Source: Leucobacter viscericola (GTDB lineage Bacteria; Actinomycetota; Actinomycetes; Actinomycetales; Microbacteriaceae). Taken from it: DNA of 64,000 bases. A model generated the notes under the pieces. It searched no databases, was not told the origin of the DNA, and saw only the letters and a list, made by a program, of their open reading frames with translations. The DNA is taken from NCBI RefSeq assembly GCF_011299575.1, contig NZ_CP049863.1, forward strand, positions 1,798,001-1,862,000, written 5' to 3'. Made by a program: the position numbers and the translations under genes. The number at the start of each line of letters is the position of its first letter. Position 1 is the first letter of the stretch. Positions 53,363-62,253 of this stretch are shown in pieces.

Positions 53363-56300
53363 TCACTCCCCCAGCAGCTCGTCCAACCCTGGAACCGCCA
53401 CCGCCAAACCGTGCCTGTGCGCCCGCGCAGACACCGACTGCTCGCGCAGCAGCGTCAGCAGCTCGACCGGACCGGCCATCGTGACCGGTTCTGCCCAGAG
53501 CGCGGCCCGATCCAGTCCGCCCATCCACTCGGCGACCCGCACCCGATCGCCGCCGATCAGCCGCACTCGCGACGCCGCAACGCCGTCGGCACCAATGGGC
53601 CCGGCTATGGCGAGTCGCTCAATCCAGTCGTCGTCGCGCTCCAGCGACACTTCGATGCCCTGGGACGCCAAGAACGACGAGATCGCAGACGGCAGCACCT
53701 CACCGGTCGACACCGCGACGGGAGCCCGCACAAGCAACGCCGCAGCGAGCACCCGCAGCAGCGAAGCGACGGACGCCCGCTCGGCAAGGCGAATCTGCGT
53801 CACAACGGGCCAGTAGCGCAGCGTGTTGCGCTCGATCCCCAATCCGATCGAGTCTCGCACCACCCCAAACGAGGTTCGCCACGCGAGGGCGTCCGCGAGG
53901 GCCGCCCGGCGCACCGCATCAAACTCTTCGTAGCTGAGTTCGTCTTGAGCTGCCTCAATCAGGAGCTGTATTTCAGGATCGAGCCCTCGCAAGTGCAGGG
54001 TGTCGCTTCTGGTGCCCTCGCGAGGCTGCCAGGAACCCAGGGCGAGCAACCAGTTGGGCCCTCCCGCCAGCGCCGGCAGACCCATGACGGCTTCGTTCCA
54101 GCCCCCACCGGGCTGTCGCTCGATGCGGGCCGCGGTGGTCGGTTTGTTGACCGACAGTGAGGCCGCCTGCGACTCTTCGAGCCAGCTCAGAATCTCGTCG
54201 CCGTCGTTTGCCTGCAGCCCGGCGGCCGCACCGCCGCCGACGAGGCCCTGTTTTGCAGTTCCCTCGGAAAGCGTGTGGCTGTGCACTACACCGATGACGG
54301 GCACACCGATCGCGTCGCTCCAAAAAGTTGAAGACTCCGAGACTCCGAGTCGCACGCCAGGGCTCCACAACAAGCCTTCATCGTCCAGCTGCTCCGGCCT
54401 CACGAGCCACTCTTCCCCGCGCCCAAGCTCGGTGAGCGCACGCAGTCCCGCCTCGGAGGGGGCCGCAGGAAGGGGACCCAGATCGAAACCGAGAGGATCA
54501 CGATCCCCCGGGTTTGAGGTATCCCCCACACGCAGCGCCCGCACGGCATCGGCGAGCGCCTCGCGGAACCGCGCTGAACGCGCAACACTTCCGACCAGAA
54601 TCGCGGCAGTCACGGCTCGCGGATCCGATCCCGCACCGCGGAATGCCGAGGCCACAAGATCTGAAACCGCCTGGCTCAGATCGGCCGACGGTGCGATGAG
54701 CATGGAGCCACGCACGCGGATGTGCCCCTCGACGCGCAGGTCCGGCCGGCGACGCACCAACTCCCTCGCTTCGGCGCGATCGCCAAACACTACGGCCCGG
54801 TCGGTTCCCGGGTACGCGGCGAGCGCACCCAGCGTCCAACCGGCATACACCGCCTCAATGCGCACGACCCCCGGGGTGATGCCACCGACTTCCCACTCCT
54901 CAACAAGCGCCGAAGCCGACCGGAGCAGCCGCGAGGGCACCACCCAGAGCACACCGGTTCCCGCCGCGAGGGTCGCGAGTACCGCCTCGGCCTGGGCAGA
55001 AAGCGGAGTCTGGTTGTCGGCCGCGACCAGCGCCAGGCGCTCGGGCACAAACGTCGCACCGCGCACGGCTTCGAGGCCCTCGGCGAGCTGCCCGCAGTAG
55101 CGGCCAGCGTCGACGATGCGGTTAATTTCGGCGTCGAGCTCAACCACCGGGGCCCCAGTGTCGAGAGCTAGCGTCTGCAAGAGCCGATCCCGAGCCGCCA
55201 CAACCGCAAGCGCCCCGCGCCGCAACCGCACAGCACGAATACGATGCGGCTCCGCAGCCCAGCGCTCACCGGCCTCACGCACAGCCTCGGCGACGGCCGC
55301 GGCATCGAGGTCGGCGGGCGAGAGCGCCACGGTGTCGTTTGCGGAAACGGCTTCCGAGGCCTCGGCCTGCTGGCGCGCGCGGCTCAGCCGCTCACGAGCC
55401 CAATCTCGATTCTCGGCAACACTCGCGTCGGTGTCGGGCTCGTTTGCGAAGCCAGAGTCTGACCTGACTGGAATCTCGCGCGTCGGCGCGAACTCACCCA
55501 GCTGCCACTCACCCGTCTCGCCGCGGGTTAACCCCAGCACGGCCGCGGTCAGGCCGCCGGTCTCGAAGCGAGCTGGCTCGTCGGGAGCGCGGTAGAAGAG
55601 TGCGCTGTCGCGCTCGGTCGGATCCCACTCGCGCGCCCGACGCTGCGTTCGGTGCGAGGTGGGGGCGTCTTCGTCTGCGGCGAGCGCAGCTTCATGAAAG
55701 GCATTGAGTTCGGGATCGGCGGTGCCGTCGGCGTCTTCCGTGCCCTCCGAGGCCGTGAGCAACGCCTCAAGTCGCGACAGAGCCGATTCGGGATCCGCCG
55801 CCTCCGCGGCAAACCCCACAAGAAGATCGACGGCACCCACGAAGTCTTGTGGCGCAATAACGGGGAGCACGATCCTGACCTCACCCGCATCTGCGAGGAG
55901 CGTCTGCGCGAGACCCTGCACAACTCCGCTGCGCAGTTGCAGCGAAACCAGGTCTTGCAGTTCGCGCTTTGCGGCGAGCTCGGCAACCGCCGCGAGCACA
56001 CTCAGGTCTTCCGACGCAATGACCGGCCGCAGCACGGCCGCCCTGCCCGGGTGCAGTGCAAGCTCGGCCAGCCGCAGCAGTTGAGCGGTGAGCGCGGTTC
56101 GATCCTCGATCACAGGCACCGCGAGCCCACTCTGAATCGATGCGATGCGCTCGGATCCGGCGACACCGGCGACACCAATGACGATCTCCGCCGGCGCACC
56201 GCCCTCAGCGACCCTGCGCAGTGCCCAGCGGCTCACACGATCGTAGATCTCTCGCGACTCGGGAAGTTCGGCGAAGATTTTGGTGCTGACGCGTGCTCGA

Positions 56301-57067
56301 TCGAGCTCAGGATCTGCAAGCGCTCGAGACAAGACCTCCGGGATCAGCCGAAGCCAACGCACGCTCGTGGGCTCAATACTGATCACGGTGTTGTGTTCTG
56401 CGGCGGAGTCGAGAATGGGCCGCAGCGAGGCGACGGCAAGGGCCACGTCGTCGGTGGCGGACCAGTCTGTGCCGCCGGGTGCGATTCGTGCGGGATCCAC
56501 CACGAGGTGTTTCACAGCCGGGTGAGCCGCGAGAGCCGCGAGCCTGGCGATCTCGGCTTTGGCTCCGACGGGGCCAAACACGCGTTCGCCGAGGGGCTGC
56601 ACAACGGGCATAAATCCGGCCTCAGAGTGGCGGCGCAGGGCCTCGGTGAGCCCAGCGAGCTTTCCGGGCGGGCTACTCGCGGGCAGCTTCGTCGCGAGCA
56701 CCAGGTGCGCAACGCGGTCCCGCAGCCAGCGCCGCGCAACCGGCATCACAGCCCAGGGCAGGCCGAGCGAGGCGACACCGCCAGCCTTGACCGCGAGTCG
56801 ATCGCGCGCGGGCATCGATTCCGGCATATCTTGCGCGACCTCGCGCAGACCGAGCGCCGAGGTAAAGGCGTCTTCGGTGCCGGCGACAAACTCGATCAAG
56901 CGGCGGGTGAACTCGAAGCTTTCAGGATCCTTACTGACACCACCGAGCAGCTCGGGTGAGGCGGTGGTGTTTGCGCGCGTCGCGGCAATCCAACTCTCCG
57001 CCCGCTTGGCGTTCGCGGCGGTGAGCCCGCCCCAAATAGTGTCTGGGGAGAAACGCTCTTCAGCCAT
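53363..57067 (-). CDS. PutA-like fusion protein with degenerate catalytic residues
   Basis: 1234 residues. Architecture follows actinobacterial proline dehydrogenase/P5C dehydrogenase fusions. The ALDH half is recognisable: SAFRGAG (807-813), WLVRPEQLDDEGLLWSPGVRLG, RQPGGGWNE (984-992), LAGGPNWLLALGSW. But the expected catalytic Cys in AG-Q-x-C is absent (AGSDPRA; Pro at 816), the E-T-S-G-K-N motif reads RVRGSM, and the substrate-binding Glu region reads SDAIGVPVIG. In the proline dehydrogenase half, the lysine and KGA-type motifs are not found either. Probably non-catalytic; a structural or regulatory role is possible. Confidence 0.7.
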   Translation of the reverse strand: MAEERFSPDTIWGGLTAANAKRAESWIAATRANTTASPELLGGVSKDPESFEFTRRLIEFVAGTEDAFTSALGLREVAQDMPESMPARDRLAVKAGGVASLGLPWAVMPVARRWLRDRVAHLVLATKLPASSPPGKLAGLTEALRRHSEAGFMPVVQPLGERVFGPVGAKAEIARLAALAAHPAVKHLVVDPARIAPGGTDWSATDDVALAVASLRPILDSAAEHNTVISIEPTSVRWLRLIPEVLSRALADPELDRARVSTKIFAELPESREIYDRVSRWALRRVAEGGAPAEIVIGVAGVAGSERIASIQSGLAVPVIEDRTALTAQLLRLAELALHPGRAAVLRPVIASEDLSVLAAVAELAAKRELQDLVSLQLRSGVVQGLAQTLLADAGEVRIVLPVIAPQDFVGAVDLLVGFAAEAADPESALSRLEALLTASEGTEDADGTADPELNAFHEAALAADEDAPTSHRTQRRAREWDPTERDSALFYRAPDEPARFETGGLTAAVLGLTRGETGEWQLGEFAPTREIPVRSDSGFANEPDTDASVAENRDWARERLSRARQQAEASEAVSANDTVALSPADLDAAAVAEAVREAGERWAAEPHRIRAVRLRRGALAVVAARDRLLQTLALDTGAPVVELDAEINRIVDAGRYCGQLAEGLEAVRGATFVPERLALVAADNQTPLSAQAEAVLATLAAGTGVLWVVPSRLLRSASALVEEWEVGGITPGVVRIEAVYAGWTLGALAAYPGTDRAVVFGDRAEARELVRRRPDLRVEGHIRVRGSMLIAPSADLSQAVSDLVASAFRGAGSDPRAVTAAILVGSVARSARFREALADAVRALRVGDTSNPGDRDPLGFDLGPLPAAPSEAGLRALTELGRGEEWLVRPEQLDDEGLLWSPGVRLGVSESSTFWSDAIGVPVIGVVHSHTLSEGTAKQGLVGGGAAAGLQANDGDEILSWLEESQAASLSVNKPTTAARIERQPGGGWNEAVMGLPALAGGPNWLLALGSWQPREGTRSDTLHLRGLDPEIQLLIEAAQDELSYEEFDAVRRAALADALAWRTSFGVVRDSIGLGIERNTLRYWPVVTQIRLAERASVASLLRVLAAALLVRAPVAVSTGEVLPSAISSFLASQGIEVSLERDDDWIERLAIAGPIGADGVAASRVRLIGGDRVRVAEWMGGLDRAALWAEPVTMAGPVELLTLLREQSVSARAHRHGLAVAVPGLDELLGE

Positions 57068-57136
57068 ACGCCCACTGTAGAACCGAGGTCATGCCTCCGC
57101 CGCGAGGCGCGCAGGGGTCGACCTACGCCGGATCAA

Positions 57137-57694
57137 CTACGCCGCGCCACCAAACTCACCGGTGGCGACGAGAACCGCACGTGCCAGCACAGACGGGCGC
57201 ATCATGCCGCCCATGGCGGCGGGTGTTGCCTGCGGATCGATGTCGATGCGCTCCACATCGAGAGCGTGCACGACAAACCAGTAGTGGTGCACGCCGGTAC
57301 CCTCGGGCGGTGCCGCTCCCATGAACCACGGCTCGCGCTTTTCATTGGGCAGTGTGAGGCTGCCTGCGGGAAGCCCCTCGCCCGCCTGCGCGCCCACGCC
57401 CGCTGGCAGCTCAGTGACCTCAAGCGGGATATTCGCGACCGCCCAGTGCCAAAACCCGGACCCTGTCGGCGCATCGGGATCAAAGCAGGTGACGGCAAAG
57501 CTACGGGTCTCCTTCGGAAAACCCGACCAGCTCAGCTGCGGCGACCGGTTTTGCCCGCCGGCGTATTCCGCATAGAGCTCAGCCGGAAGCGGTTCACCTT
57601 CCTGAATGTCATTGCTGATCAGCGTAAAACTGGGCAACTGCCGCATTCCCGCGTACGGATTGATGTCACCTTGGCTCGTGTGAAGCTGGGTCAT
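57137..57694 (-). CDS. YbhB/YbcL-type PEBP-like protein
   Basis: 185 residues. DPDAPTGSGFWHWAVANIP, PPEGTGVHHYWFVVHALD are PEBP family motifs. ATG 57694 has GGGAG close upstream. Function in bacteria unclear; often called Raf kinase inhibitor-like. Confidence 0.87.
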   Translation of the reverse strand: MTQLHTSQGDINPYAGMRQLPSFTLISNDIQEGEPLPAELYAEYAGGQNRSPQLSWSGFPKETRSFAVTCFDPDAPTGSGFWHWAVANIPLEVTELPAGVGAQAGEGLPAGSLTLPNEKREPWFMGAAPPEGTGVHHYWFVVHALDVERIDIDPQATPAAMGGMMRPSVLARAVLVATGEFGGAA

Positions 57695-57857
57695 GTCACT
57701 CCCTCGTTCTCGGCGCGACCCGTGGTTTTGGGCGAGCACTCTGGTCCTTCAGCTTAGGACGGCAGCGGCGGGTTATCCATGAGATTTTGCGGAGCGGCTA
57801 CAGATATACTGGAGGCTTACGAACGGCGTGCGCAAAGGGCGCTCAATCGGAGGAACC

Positions 57858-58646
57858 ATGGCATCGACGACAGGCTCTGATCGAGCCCGAGCGACCCTCG
57901 CCTTCCTGCGGCGAAAGATCACGACCGGCGAGTGGCCGGTTGGCAGCAGGATCCCGATCGAGCCCGAGCTCGCTGAGCAGACCGGCGTCGGGCGTTCCAC
58001 CGTGCGCGAAGCCGTTCGTTCGCTCGCGAGCATCGGCATGCTCGAGACCCTGCCCGGTCGCGGCACCTTTGTTCGTTCGTCAGCTCCCACCAGCACTCTG
58101 CTCAATGAGTTTCTCGCTGACTTCACGCTTGAAGAGATCCTGAGCTACCGTCGTGCGCTTGAAATCGAGGCCGCCCAGCAGGCCTCGATTCACCGCTCCG
58201 AAGAAGACCTGATCGCGCTTGAGCAGGCCGCTATTGACGAGGTCGGCTGCACACGCTGCCCCGTTCTAGGTTTCGCAAACGACGACGACACGTCTGCGTT
58301 TGACAGCAAATTTCACCGCCTGGTGTTCGACGCGGCCAAGAACCGCCTGCTCGCTTCGCTGTACGCCGGCATCAACGATCGCCTGCGCACCCCCGAGCAC
58401 CGCGGCAAGCTCGCGATGGTGGCGACCGGTGCCGAGATGGAGCGGGATCACGCCAGGGTGCTTGACGCGATCCGCCGCCAGGATTTCATCGACGCCGTGC
58501 ACGCGATGGTCAACCACGTCGATAACGACGTGGTCATCGTCAACGAGCAACACGAGGTGGTGCCGCCGCTCACTCGCACACCCGAGCAGCAGCAGCGCAT
58601 CGACCTTGCGGTTGAGGCCGACGATCAGCGGATTGCGGCGCGCTAG
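57858..58646 (+). CDS. FadR-subfamily GntR regulator
   Basis: 262 residues. Winged HTH at about 8-75 (GRSTVREAVRSLASIGMLETLPGRGTFV), then an FCD-type helical effector domain with conserved Asp/His (FDSKFHRLVFDAA, MERDHARVLDAI) that bind metal and ligand. AGGAGGAACC precedes ATG 57858. A TATACT box lies at about 57807. No obvious target is next door; it overlaps the convergent TipA-like gene by 4 bases. Confidence 0.88.
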   Translation: MASTTGSDRARATLAFLRRKITTGEWPVGSRIPIEPELAEQTGVGRSTVREAVRSLASIGMLETLPGRGTFVRSSAPTSTLLNEFLADFTLEEILSYRRALEIEAAQQASIHRSEEDLIALEQAAIDEVGCTRCPVLGFANDDDTSAFDSKFHRLVFDAAKNRLLASLYAGINDRLRTPEHRGKLAMVATGAEMERDHARVLDAIRRQDFIDAVHAMVNHVDNDVVIVNEQHEVVPPLTRTPEQQQRIDLAVEADDQRIAAR

Positions 58647-59524
58647 CTGAGCTCGCGGCTCACGTAGGCAGCGAGTGCGTCACGCACGAACGTCGCGCCA
58701 TCTACCCCGCCGTAGTTCGCTGCGAAGCGCTCGTCAGCGACGTACATCTCGCCTAGGCCGAGTAGGTAGCCCGCGAGGTCTCCACCGGGGGCGCTTGCAG
58801 GGGTGCCCGGTGTCGCAGTGAGCCATTCGACGTGACGCTTTGCGAGATCTTGCGCTTCGGCCGACTCGGGATCATCGCCGCGCGCGACTGCCGCGACCCA
58901 GTCGGCGTTCAACGCAGCAAGCTTGGCCTGCCATTCGGCCTGGCCTTCCTTTCCTAGGGAGCGCCACCACTTGTCGCTGTTCGCGTACGCGTCGGCGCCC
59001 CAGCGCTGCTCGACCTCTTCGCGGTACTGCGTGTGGTCGAATCCTTCAAACATGTTCTGAGACATGAGGTCTTCCTTTTCTGTGTTGTCTTGGGAGTTTT
59101 GTGCCGCATTGTGGCGGAGCGCAGCGATGGTGCGCTCAACGGCACCGATCTGCGTGTCTACGCGTTCGCGCTCCTGCCGCAGCAGCTCCAGGTGATTGGC
59201 CAGGATGCTGGCCTCTGCTTGTTCCGGCGCCGCGCTTGCGGGGTCTGTGCGATCCTGAGCCGCGTTTCGGGTTTGCACAGCACCGCGATCCTGAACAGCA
59301 CCGCGATCCTGCGCAACCAGCACCTGCCCGATGGCGTCGAGCCCTAGCCCCAGATTGCGCAGCAGCAATACCCGCTGCAGCCGCACCAGTGCACGATCGT
59401 CGTAGTAGCGATAGCCGTTGCTGCCGATGCGAATCGGTTCGACCAGCCCGATGCGGTCGTAGTGCCGCAGGGTGCGCGACGTGGTTCCGGCGGCCTTTGC
59501 GACCTCCTGAATCGAGCGTTCCAT
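58643..59524 (-). CDS. MerR-family regulator with TipAS domain
   Basis: 293 residues. N-terminal MerR HTH (MERSIQEVAKAAGTTSRTLRHYDRIGLV), coiled-coil, and C-terminal TipAS antibiotic-recognition domain (FDHTQYREEVEQRWGADAYANSDKW). A short linker repeat AVQDRG occurs twice (18-base DNA repeat near 59278-59314). TipA-like proteins sense thiopeptides or other drugs; target gene not obvious here. Confidence 0.9.
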   Translation of the reverse strand: MERSIQEVAKAAGTTSRTLRHYDRIGLVEPIRIGSNGYRYYDDRALVRLQRVLLLRNLGLGLDAIGQVLVAQDRGAVQDRGAVQTRNAAQDRTDPASAAPEQAEASILANHLELLRQERERVDTQIGAVERTIAALRHNAAQNSQDNTEKEDLMSQNMFEGFDHTQYREEVEQRWGADAYANSDKWWRSLGKEGQAEWQAKLAALNADWVAAVARGDDPESAEAQDLAKRHVEWLTATPGTPASAPGGDLAGYLLGLGEMYVADERFAANYGGVDGATFVRDALAAYVSRELS

Positions 59525-59633
59525 GCGGATCCTCCCGTTCTTCGGCCGGGACTCTCCCGGCGCACACTCAACGGTAAACCTTGACGCAACGTCAATGTCA
59601 AGTGGGCGCAGATTTGAAGCGTACGATTGAAGT

Positions 59634-60572
59634 GTGTCTGAGCCAAAGATCCTGCTGTACTACGCATTCGCCCCCGTCGCCGACCCCGAGGCCGTGCGCC
59701 TCTGGCAAAAGGAACTGTGCGAGTCACTCGGCTTGCGCGGGCGCATCATCATTTCGAAGCACGGGATCAACGGCACCGTCGGTGGCGAGCTCGACGCGTG
59801 CAAGCAGTACCTCAAGCGCAGCCGCGAGTACGGGCCGTTCGCTGGCCTCGACGTGAAGTGGAGTGACGGCACCGGCTTCGAACCCGAACAGCCCGAGATG
59901 TTGCACGGCACGGATCGGCGTGCGCCCTGGCGACGCATCACCGATTTTCCGAAGCTCAGCGTGAAGGCGCGCGACGAGCTGGTGGCGTTTGGGATCCCCG
60001 ACGAGACCATCGTCGACGCCGCCGGTGTGGTCGGCGGCGGTGAACACCTCAGCCCACAGGCGGTCAACGATCTCGTTGCTGCTCGTGGCGACGAAGTTGT
60101 GTTCTTCGACGGCCGCAACGCCTGGGAAGCTGAGGTCGGCAAGTTTAAGGGCGCCATCGTGCCCGACGTGACCACCACCCACGACTTCATCGCGCAGATC
60201 GAGAGTGGCGCCTACGACGACCTCAAGGATCGCCCGGTCATCAGCTACTGCACGGGCGGAATCCGCTGCGAGATTCTCTCCGTCGCCATGAAGAACCGCG
60301 GGTTTAACGAGGTCTACCAGATCGACGGCGGCATTGTGCGCTACGGCGAGGCATTCGGCAATGACGGACTGTGGGAGGGATCCCTAGCGGTGTTCGACAG
60401 TCGCGAGACGATGGACTTCGCTCCCGGTGCCGCGGTTCTCGGATCCTGCGCCGCCTGCGGCACCCCCACGAACCTCTTGAGCAACTGCGCCGACCAGACG
60501 TGCCGCGCCCGCTTCGTGGCGTGCGCCGAGCACCAGAACGGCCCCTGCGCCGAGCACCTGGTGGCTGCGTAG
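59634..60572 (+). CDS. trhO: tRNA uridine(34) hydroxylase, TrhO family (UPF0176)
   Basis: 312 residues. N-terminal UPF0176 domain ([16 protein letters not shown]), a rhodanese domain with active Cys206 in [12 protein letters not shown], and a C-terminal Cys-rich segment ([19 protein letters not shown]). Installs 5-hydroxyuridine at the tRNA wobble base. GTG start. Followed by a large GC-rich repeat region. Confidence 0.92.
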   Translation: MSEPKILLYYAFAPVADPEAVRLWQKELCESLGLRGRIIISKHGINGTVGGELDACKQYLKRSREYGPFAGLDVKWSDGTGFEPEQPEMLHGTDRRAPWRRITDFPKLSVKARDELVAFGIPDETIVDAAGVVGGGEHLSPQAVNDLVAARGDEVVFFDGRNAWEAEVGKFKGAIVPDVTTTHDFIAQIESGAYDDLKDRPVISYCTGGIRCEILSVAMKNRGFNEVYQIDGGIVRYGEAFGNDGLWEGSLAVFDSRETMDFAPGAAVLGSCAACGTPTNLLSNCADQTCRARFVACAEHQNGPCAEHLVAA

Positions 60573-60622
60573 TCTTCGGCCCGGTCGCCCCTGCGACTCT
60601 GCCGACCTGGCGGCTCTGTCAC

Positions 60623-60806
60623 CTCGGCGACTCGGCGACTCGGCGGCCCGGCGGCCCGGCGGCCCGGCGGCCCGGCGGCCCGGCGGCCCGGCGGCCCGGC
60701 GGCCCGGCGGCCCGGCGGCCCGGCGGCCCGGCGGCCCGGCGGCCCGGCGGCCCGGCGGCCCGGCGGCCCGGCGGCCCGGCGGCCCGGCGGCCCGGCGGCC
60801 CGGCGG
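60623..60806. repeat. Octanucleotide microsatellite (CCCGGCGG)n
   Basis: Twenty perfect CCCGGCGG units fill 60647-60806, preceded by three degenerate units (CTCGGCGA twice, CTCGGCGG) at 60623-60646. All six frames through it read repetitive Pro/Ala/Arg/Gly and are not genes. It is the main content of the 363-base convergent gap after trhO. Very likely length-variable. Confidence 0.95.
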
Positions 60807-60819
60807 CCGTTCTCGAGAA

Positions 60820-60875
60820 GCCATGGTTTCGTCGAGAGGCCATCGTGCTTGATGGCTTCTCGACGAAATCATGGC
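60820..60875. terminator. 25-base hairpin next to the octamer array
   Basis: Arms 60820-60844 and 60851-60875 pair over 25 bases with only two mismatches (both G-T-type wobbles) around the loop GTGCTT. It sits between the convergent stops of trhO and the TetR gene. No T run follows, so a structural or recombination role is as possible as termination. Confidence 0.75.
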
Positions 60876-60904
60876 CTGTCGACGGGGCCGTAGGCCAGGA
60901 GGGC

Positions 60905-60936
60905 GTGAGACCGTGAGACCGTGAGGCCGTGAGACC
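60905..60936. repeat. Second octamer array (GTGAGACC)x4
   Basis: Four copies of an 8-base unit (GTGAGACC, with one GTGAGGCC) end at the stop codon of the TetR gene. Together with the larger array they flank the 25-base hairpin on both sides. Confidence 0.9.
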
Positions 60937-61517
60937 TAAGTGTTCGCGAGCGCTCGCGCAATCATTGCATCAGCGGCCGCAAGTGCCTCTTTAAGAGTGA
61001 AGTGTCCCATCGCGCTGAGTGTGCCGAGGCCGTGCACGAGTCCCCAGAGAGCCTGCACGTCGGCAACGGTGTTGAGACCCGCGCTCATTGCGACCGTGGC
61101 CAGAGCGCTTTCTAGCTCCTGAATGAGCGGAGCCATCTGCTCGCTGGGCGATCCCGGAATACACACCGTCGGGTCGTACATGACCTGGAAGGCGTAGGGC
61201 CGGTTCACCGCGAAGCTGATGTAGGCGGCGCTTCCGGCGTGCAGTTTTTCGCGTGTGGTCTCGGCCGCTGCCACGTCGTTTTTTACCTGCGCGACCAGGT
61301 CGGCCATGCTGTGCTCTGCGAGCACCTTGAACAGACCCCGGCGATCGGCGAAGTGATGGTATGGCGCGTTATGGCTCACGTTTGCCGCGCGCGCCACCTC
61401 GCGCAGGCTAATTTCTGACGCTGGCATGCGTTCCAGCAGCTGCATCGCAGCCTCTTCTAGGGCGCTGGCCAGGCTGCCGTGGTGGTAAGCACCGATTGAA
61501 CTTGACACAAGCAACAT
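60936..61517 (-). CDS. TetR-family repressor
   Basis: 193 residues with HTH SEISLREVARAANVSHNAPYHHF (about 35-58) and a helical ligand domain. ATG 61517 has AGGGA close upstream; GTG 61508 is an alternative. It diverges from the quinone reductase-type gene with a perfect palindrome between them, so it most likely represses that gene and itself. Confidence 0.88.
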   Translation of the reverse strand: MLLVSSSIGAYHHGSLASALEEAAMQLLERMPASEISLREVARAANVSHNAPYHHFADRRGLFKVLAEHSMADLVAQVKNDVAAAETTREKLHAGSAAYISFAVNRPYAFQVMYDPTVCIPGSPSEQMAPLIQELESALATVAMSAGLNTVADVQALWGLVHGLGTLSAMGHFTLKEALAAADAMIARALANT

Positions 61518-61525
61518 TCTTCCCT

Positions 61526-61563
61526 ATCTTGACAGTGTCTAGTTAAGTTGCCACTGTCAAGAT
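61526..61563. promoter_or_regulatory. TetR operator palindrome
   Basis: ATCTTGACAGTG (61526-61537) and CACTGTCAAGAT (61552-61563) form a perfect 12-base inverted repeat with a 14-base spacer, lying between the divergent TetR and oxidoreductase starts. TTGACA in each arm can act as a -35 box in either direction, so binding would block both promoters. Confidence 0.85.
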
Positions 61564-61572
61564 TGAGGTCGT

Positions 61573-62166
61573 ATGCCCCGTGTGCTCGTGATCGATGGTC
61601 ACCCAAATCCCGAGTCGCTCACCGCGGCCATGGCGCAGAGCTATGCCGCCGGCAACGGCACCGCGCGGCTGCTCGCGCTGCGCGACCTCGATTTCGACGT
61701 GCACATGCGCTTCGGGTATCGCTCGCGCATGGCAATCGAGCCTGATCTGACCGAGGCGCGGCAGGCACTGCACGATGCACAGCACATCGTCATCGCTGCG
61801 CCGATGTGGTGGGGATCGGTGCCAGCCCTGCTCAAGGGGTTCTTCGACCGGGCTCTGCTGCCTCACGAGGAGTACGAGATGACCCCCCTCGGGTTGCCAC
61901 GTGGATTGCTCCGCGGGCGGAGCGGTCGGCTTTTGCTCACGACTGATACCCCCGCCATTGCGCTGCCGTTTTCGGGTACGCCAGCTGCGGCTCAGGTTGC
62001 GCGTCGAACCATGAGGTTTTGTGGGGTGCGCCCTTTTCGCGTGCACCGCTTTATGGGGGTCAACAAGGCGAGCGAGGCGAGGATCGCCGGCTGGATCTCG
62101 GCGGCGTCGCATCTCGGGGCCACTGACGCGCGCCGGATCCCGAGCCCTGAGCTTGTGGCAGCTTGA
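61573..62166 (+). CDS. Flavodoxin-fold NAD(P)H-dependent oxidoreductase
   Basis: 197 residues. VLVIDGHPNPESLTAAMAQ (FMN phosphate loop), IVIAAPMWWGSVPALLKGFFDR, both typical of the MdaB/KefF/NQO1-like family. It reduces quinones or related electrophiles. Controlled by the neighbouring TetR repressor through the palindrome. Confidence 0.87.
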   Translation: MPRVLVIDGHPNPESLTAAMAQSYAAGNGTARLLALRDLDFDVHMRFGYRSRMAIEPDLTEARQALHDAQHIVIAAPMWWGSVPALLKGFFDRALLPHEEYEMTPLGLPRGLLRGRSGRLLLTTDTPAIALPFSGTPAAAQVARRTMRFCGVRPFRVHRFMGVNKASEARIAGWISAASHLGATDARRIPSPELVAA

Positions 62167-62197
62167 TCGCACCGCCAGCGCCGTCGCGTGACAACCC

Positions 62198-62237
62198 AAC
62201 CGTCGGTGCCGCCTGTTAAGGAACGGCACCGACGGTT
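62198..62237. terminator. Convergent hairpin, oxidoreductase / M13 peptidase
   Basis: Arms AACCGTCGGTGCCG (62198-62211) and CGGCACCGACGGTT (62224-62237) make a perfect 14-base stem around 12 bases, between two stop codons facing each other. Likely a bidirectional terminator. Confidence 0.85.
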
Positions 62238-62253
62238 CGCTGGCAGCGTTCAG

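Noticed and set aside
55652..56959. A 435-codon plus-strand frame inside the PutA-like gene
   Set aside because: Shadow of the opposite strand; Arg/Gly/His-rich with no recognisable fold.
60384..60916. Pro/Ala/Arg repeat proteins read through the octamer array
   Set aside because: All frames are open only because the 8-base unit contains no stop; no start context or conservation.
60623..60936. CRISPR array
   Set aside because: Units are 8 bases and contiguous, without spacers.
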